Positions 7,968-10,568 of a stretch of DNA of 10,568 bases are shown here, one piece after another. How positions within the stretch are numbered: the stretch's first letter is position 1; the number at the start of each line of letters is the position of its first letter. The notes beneath the pieces were generated by a model that saw only the letters and a list, made by a program, of their open reading frames with translations, was not told where the DNA came from and searched no databases. Origin of the DNA: Jaenimonas drosophilae (taxonomy: Eukaryota; Euglenozoa; Kinetoplastea; Trypanosomatida; Trypanosomatidae); the NCBI GenBank assembly GCA_030849065.1, contig JASAON010001295.1:1-10568 (forward strand), written 5' to 3'. The translations under genes and the position numbers were made by a program.

Positions 7968-9542
7968 ATGTTCTCTGCGGAAGACTTCAGCTCCATTCAC
8001 CTGAGCCCAGATGACCCGGAGGAGGTCTTCGACATCATGGAATCACTGGGGACGGGTAACTATGGGCAAGTGCTGAAGGCTCGCAATCGGCAATCAGAAG
8101 AAGTTGTGGCCATCAAGCAGATCATGCTCTCCGACCGCTCGGAGCTGCAAGGCATCCTGCGGGAGGTTGTGATTCTGGAGAAGTGCGATCACCGCAACAT
8201 CGTTCGCTACTTTGGCACCTACCTCTCCATGGGAAAGTTGTGGATGGCAATGGAGTACTGCGAAGGGGGCTGTGTGGAGGCCATTTTTCAGGATCTGCAT
8301 CATCCCATGCCAGAGAAGCTCATTGCCTACATCAGCCATGAGGTCTTGTGTGGGCTACAGTACGTTCATCAACATCGTCGCCTTCATCGCGACATCAAAG
8401 GTGCCAACATTCTCCTCACCGCCGATGGCCAGGTGAAGTTGGCAGACTTTGGTGTAAGTACGGAGCTCATGCACACCCTCTCCCGGCGCAACACCTTCAT
8501 TGGTACGGTGATGTGGATGGCCCCGGAAGCCATCATGGAGATTGATTATGATGACAAGGCCGATCTGTGGAGTCTGGGCATAACCGTGATTGAACTGGCC
8601 GAAGGTGCTCCACCTAATCAAGGCATGCATCTCTCACGTGCCATATGGGCCATCCCCCGCATGGACCCGCCCACCTTGAAGGAGAAGGACCTTTGGTCAC
8701 CACAGATGCACTTCTTCATTAAGCGGCTGCTGACCAAAGACCGCAACATGCGGCCTGATGCCGCCGCCATTCTCAATGACCCCTTTGTACAGGTGGAGAA
8801 TATCGGCACCGCCGAGGAGATGCGTGAGTTGCTACGTCAAGTGCAGGAACGCAAGCGACTCAGCCGCAATACCAACCACCTCCGTCGTGGTGAGTTTTCA
8901 GAAACGGCCACTTTTATCCAGCGTGGCTCCTCCTCGGGCAGCAGCAGTGGCAACAGTAGCAGTGAGAGTAGTGATGGTGATGATAGCGGGGGTGGGGCAG
9001 ACGACAGCGAACATCGCCGATCCAGCGTGAAATCGGTGAGTAAGACGAAAGAGAAGTCCTCTCCGCGCACGCATCATCACCGCGGCGCTCATGGGAGTGT
9101 ATCTGAAGGAGCCTCCGCGGAGGCTCATCCATCTGCTGGTGTTGTCTCTACTGCTGAGGCCGCCGTGTCTGCCCATCATCACGTGGATGCAGAGCCGTTG
9201 CGTGAGGCCAGCCTCTTTGGTGCCATTGTGCCCATTCCACTCTTGAGCACACAAGACATGAGCTTGGATGAGCTCGCCCACTGCGATGGGGCAGGAGATG
9301 CTGGTCTCAGCCTTCATGAAGTACAACGTCTCATTGAGGGTGAATCTGCATCCTCAGCCACCATAGCACCCATGTCCCGCGCCCCAGACTACCTCCTCCA
9401 CATCACACGGACGTTGCAGTATGCGCTGCAGTATCATCAACAGCTTCCCTATGTTCGCGGGGTACGCAAGGCAGAGGCAACGAAGGCACAGGCGATGCAG
9501 GCTAAGTACGGAACAGCTCTCAAAACGGTGTATCGTCTGTGA
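7968..9542 (+). CDS. STE20-group serine/threonine protein kinase, MST/Hippo-like
   Basis: This is a complete 524-residue Ser/Thr kinase. The N-terminal kinase domain spans about residues 20-275. The glycine loop is GTGNYG (28-33), the ATP lysine is K50 (VAIK), the helix-C Glu is E66, the catalytic loop is HRDIKGAN (140-147), the Mg2+ motif is DFG (160-162), and APE is at 185-187. All catalytic residues are present, so it should be active. NTFIGTVMWMAPEA matches the STE20 signature; T176 aligns with the activation-loop Thr183 of human MST1. The helix-C region, MEYCEGG segment and the sequence after APE (WSLGITVIELAEGAPP) also read most like MST1/2. A Ser/Asp/Gly-rich acidic linker (321-348) follows, then a His/Ser-rich stretch and a helical tail (474-524). 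The ATG has ACC before it and is the first ATG after the predicted splice site. The substrate is unknown, and a link to the neighbouring channel is not shown. Confidence 0.94.
   Translation: MFSAEDFSSIHLSPDDPEEVFDIMESLGTGNYGQVLKARNRQSEEVVAIKQIMLSDRSELQGILREVVILEKCDHRNIVRYFGTYLSMGKLWMAMEYCEGGCVEAIFQDLHHPMPEKLIAYISHEVLCGLQYVHQHRRLHRDIKGANILLTADGQVKLADFGVSTELMHTLSRRNTFIGTVMWMAPEAIMEIDYDDKADLWSLGITVIELAEGAPPNQGMHLSRAIWAIPRMDPPTLKEKDLWSPQMHFFIKRLLTKDRNMRPDAAAILNDPFVQVENIGTAEEMRELLRQVQERKRLSRNTNHLRRGEFSETATFIQRGSSSGSSSGNSSSESSDGDDSGGGADDSEHRRSSVKSVSKTKEKSSPRTHHHRGAHGSVSEGASAEAHPSAGVVSTAEAAVSAHHHVDAEPLREASLFGAIVPIPLLSTQDMSLDELAHCDGAGDAGLSLHEVQRLIEGESASSATIAPMSRAPDYLLHITRTLQYALQYHQQLPYVRGVRKAEATKAQAMQAKYGTALKTVYRL
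8928..9011 (+). other. Ser/Gly/Asp-rich low-complexity linker of the kinase
   Basis: Residues 321-348 of the kinase are almost only Ser, Gly, Asn, Asp and Glu, encoded by AGC/AGT/TCC-rich DNA with short imperfect repeats. The linker separates the catalytic domain from the C-terminal region and is probably disordered. Its many Ser next to acidic residues resemble CK2-type phosphorylation sites, but that is inference. Confidence 0.7.
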
Positions 9543-9670
9543 TGGATGACCCTCATCACGTTCTCTGGGTAGCTTTTTTTTGTTGGCCTGCACATACCAA
9601 TGATAACGTCTGTACATATACACCAGCAGCAGTGATGTGGATGCTAATGTGGCCTACCCTTGACACATTT

Positions 9671-9711
9671 GTGTTTTTCTTTCATTTTGTTCATCGTCAT
9701 CGCTCATTCAG
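9671..9711 (+). promoter_or_regulatory. Polypyrimidine tract and predicted spliced-leader acceptor for the Nas2-like gene
   Basis: A T-rich run at 9671-9693 followed by mixed T/C leads to the first AG at 9710-9711 (TCATTCAG). A second AG lies at 9722-9723. Either would give a very short 5' UTR (17 or 5 bases) before the ATG at 9729. An earlier T run near 9573-9582 is an alternative tract. Confidence 0.5.
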
Positions 9712-9728
9712 ATCTATTTCTAGGATAC

Positions 9729-10067
9729 ATGGCCCCATCCACACCAACGGACGGCGTCCAAGACGTCACGGCTGAGCAACTTCACAAGTTAGCATCTCTG
9801 AAAGCAGATATTGTGGCCATGGAAGAGGAGCGCCGCGCGCTGAACGAGAAACGGGAGGCAGCCATCACCTTCCTGCTCAGCACGCCAGTGGGCCTGTTTG
9901 GCCCTCTTGTGGATGCCGAAGGACGTCCTCGCAGTGACTGCGATCTCAATGCCATCCGTGCAGCGCATCAAATGGTGGCCTTCATACCCAGCGATATACG
10001 TGCAGTGGACGAGCGTCTGCATATATGCCGGCAGCTTATTCAGGAACTTACTGCGGAGCATCCATAG
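9729..10067 (+). CDS. Nas2/PSMD9 (p27) N-terminal-domain protein, proteasome base assembly chaperone-like
   Basis: This 112-residue protein matches the N-terminal domain of Nas2/PSMD9. In yeast and mammals that protein binds the Rpt5 ATPase and helps assemble the 19S base of the 26S proteasome. The key motif is GPLVDAEGRPRSDCDL at residues 57-72, which lines up with the PLVD.EG.PRSD.DL hallmark of the family. A helical, charged segment (about 16-46) precedes it, and a second helix (about 73-108) follows, as in the family's helical hairpin. Full-length Nas2 is about 220 residues and ends in a PDZ domain; here the stop at 10065-10067 comes straight after the N-domain, and no PDZ-like sequence is seen in any forward frame downstream. 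I chose the ATG at 9729 because the in-frame ATG at 9660 lies before the pyrimidine tract and would add residues encoded by the splice-signal region. Confidence 0.85.
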   Translation: MAPSTPTDGVQDVTAEQLHKLASLKADIVAMEEERRALNEKREAAITFLLSTPVGLFGPLVDAEGRPRSDCDLNAIRAAHQMVAFIPSDIRAVDERLHICRQLIQELTAEHP

Positions 10068-10315
10068 GAGGGACTGCGTGTGTATGAGGATTTGGATTAG
10101 TACCAAACGTGTGAATCCTTGTACGCAGCAGTGGTCTGGGAATGTCTCGTCGTCTGTGGCCTTGGTCCAGCCTAGTTGTACTGTGTTTAGTACACACCTT
10201 CATCGTCAACTTCCTCGTCACATCGAGGACGTGTCAGCATACTCCAAGTGCAAACGAAGCATGGAACAATCCTCCAGGCAGTAACGTCGAATGGTCTTTC
10301 TCATCACATGTGTCT

Positions 10316-10330
10316 TTGTTGTTGTTGTTG
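10316..10330 (+). repeat. (TTG)5 microsatellite
   Basis: Five exact TTG units lie in the spacer before the second Nas2-like copy. The equivalent part of the first spacer has TTTTTTTTGTTGG instead, so the run probably expanded after the duplication. Confidence 0.8.
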
Positions 10331-10350
10331 TCCTGCTCATACCAATGATA

Positions 10351-10374
10351 TCGCCATGCTTGTCGCCATGCCTG
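10351..10374 (+). repeat. 12-base direct tandem repeat
   Basis: TCGCCATGCTTG at 10351-10362 is followed directly by TCGCCATGCCTG at 10363-10374, with one mismatch. The first spacer lacks this block, so it is a local duplication or insertion private to unit 2. Confidence 0.75.
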
Positions 10375-10437
10375 AGTCTGTACACAAGCAGCAGTAATGT
10401 GGAGGCTGATGATGTCCCTGGCCCTTGGCATTTATGA

Positions 10438-10474
10438 TTCTGTTTCGTCTCGTGTTTCCTCTTTTGTTCATTAG
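10438..10474 (+). promoter_or_regulatory. Polypyrimidine tract and predicted spliced-leader acceptor for the second Nas2-like copy
   Basis: A T/C-rich run with few purines leads to TTCATTAG, with the first AG at 10473-10474 and another at 10475-10476. A further T run (about 10480-10490) lies between it and the ATG at 10496. The position matches the splice region before the first copy. Confidence 0.5.
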
Positions 10475-10495
10475 AGCTGTTTTTTTTTCTATTTG

Positions 10496-10568
10496 ATGGC
10501 CTCATCTACGCCAACGGAGAATGGTGTTACTGAGTGCACGGATGAGGAACTACACAACCCAGTCCTGT
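10496..10568 (+). CDS. Second Nas2-like copy, 3'-partial (start only)
   Basis: The ATG at 10496 opens a 24-codon frame that is still open at the right edge. Its first residues, MASSTPTENGVTE, match MAPSTPTDGVQD of the first copy, and a TxEELH segment lines up with TAEQLH. After that the two part: HNPVL here against HKLASL in the first copy. The Nas2 hallmark region would lie outside the window. This may be an intact paralogue, a diverged one, or a decayed copy; the visible part cannot decide. Confidence 0.55.
   Translation, partial: MASSTPTENGVTECTDEELHNPVL

Larger units (their letters stand above)
9530..10280 (+). repeat. Tandem duplication, unit 1 (spacer plus Nas2-like gene)
   Basis: The sequence from the last few bases of the kinase gene through the Nas2-like gene appears to be the first unit of a diverged tandem duplication with a period of about 750-770 bases. 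Matches to unit 2 include CTCATCAC (9553/10300), CATACCAATGATA (9593 and 10338), CTGTACA followed by AGCAGCAGT.ATGTGGA.GCT, the T-rich splice region, and the first codons of the gene. Boundaries were judged by eye and are approximate. Confidence 0.6.
10068..10495 (+). other. Intergenic spacer between the two Nas2-like copies
   Basis: This 428-base stretch should hold the 3' UTR of the first Nas2-like gene and the splice signal of the second. From about 10281 on it resembles the spacer before the first copy (9530-9728). It contains a TTG microsatellite (10316-10330), a 12-base tandem repeat (10351-10374) and a T-rich splice region (about 10438-10490). The frames crossing it (for example 10142-10348) resemble no protein family, and I do not call them genes. 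Confidence 0.7.
10281..10568 (+). repeat. Tandem duplication, unit 2 (truncated by window edge)
   Basis: This is the second, diverged copy of the unit starting near 9530. Spacing between matched blocks is about 745-751 bases on the left and 767 at the start codon. The drift is partly explained by extra sequence in this copy at about 10351-10374. The copy continues past the right edge, so neither its end nor the number of units can be seen. Confidence 0.6.

Noticed and set aside
7471..8004. A 177-codon + strand frame between the channel and kinase genes
   Set aside because: It shows no family resemblance, has the Cys/His/Leu/Ser composition expected of translated T-rich spacer, crosses the predicted splice acceptor and runs into the kinase gene in a different frame.
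9660..9728. N-terminal extension of the Nas2-like protein from the ATG at 9660, which looks like a signal peptide (hydrophobic, Phe/Ile/Leu-rich)
   Set aside because: The hydrophobic residues come from the polypyrimidine tract and splice acceptor, so the mature mRNA probably lacks this ATG. The duplicate copy also aligns from the ATG at 9729/10496, and Nas2 is a soluble protein.
9898..10284. A 128-codon + strand frame overlapping the 3' half of the Nas2-like gene, considered as a frameshifted PDZ domain
   Set aside because: The translation has no PDZ features (no GLGF-type loop or glycine-rich strand pattern) and the overlap portion is a shadow of the real frame.
10142..10348. A small hydrophobic frame in the spacer between Nas2-like copies
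   Set aside because: It has no family resemblance. Its hydrophobic end comes from the TTG repeat and T-rich spacer sequence.

Overview
The window looks like part of a kinetoplastid (trypanosomatid) nuclear chromosome. Three long, intron-free protein-coding genes lie head to tail on the + strand. They are separated by T-rich spacers with no bacterial-type promoters or ribosome binding sites. Each downstream start codon sits 17 to 60 bases after a pyrimidine tract and an AG, which is the layout of trans-spliced, polycistronic transcription. All three proteins are of eukaryotic type. I cannot name the genus from sequence alone.

Layout. (1) Bases 1-7249 hold the 3' part of a giant gene for an inositol 1,4,5-trisphosphate receptor (IP3R)-type calcium release channel. 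The frame is open to the left edge, so the N-terminus is outside the window. What remains runs from the end of the N-terminal beta-trefoil/MIR region through RIH armadillo solenoids and the RIH-associated domain, then six membrane segments with the pore, the CxxC...HxxxxH linker and a C-terminal coiled coil. (2) Bases 7250-7967 are a non-coding spacer with a good splice acceptor near its right end. (3) Bases 7968-9542 encode a complete STE20-group protein kinase that most resembles the MST/Hippo branch. It has a Ser/Asp-rich linker and a helical tail. (4) Bases 9729-10067 encode a 112-residue protein matching the N-terminal domain of Nas2/PSMD9 (p27), the chaperone for 19S proteasome base assembly, but without the usual PDZ domain. 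(5) From about base 10281 the spacer and the start of the Nas2-like gene appear again in diverged form. A second Nas2-like reading frame opens at 10496 and runs off the right edge.

The neighbours (calcium channel, signalling kinase, proteasome chaperone) have no obvious shared pathway. That is normal for trypanosomatid polycistronic units, where gene order rarely reflects function. I see no mobile element, CRISPR array, tRNA or rRNA, and no evident new multi-gene system. The points most worth a second look are the altered pore filter and apparently non-basic ligand positions of the IP3R, the PDZ-less Nas2, its tandem duplication, and a possible SARAH-like tail on the kinase.
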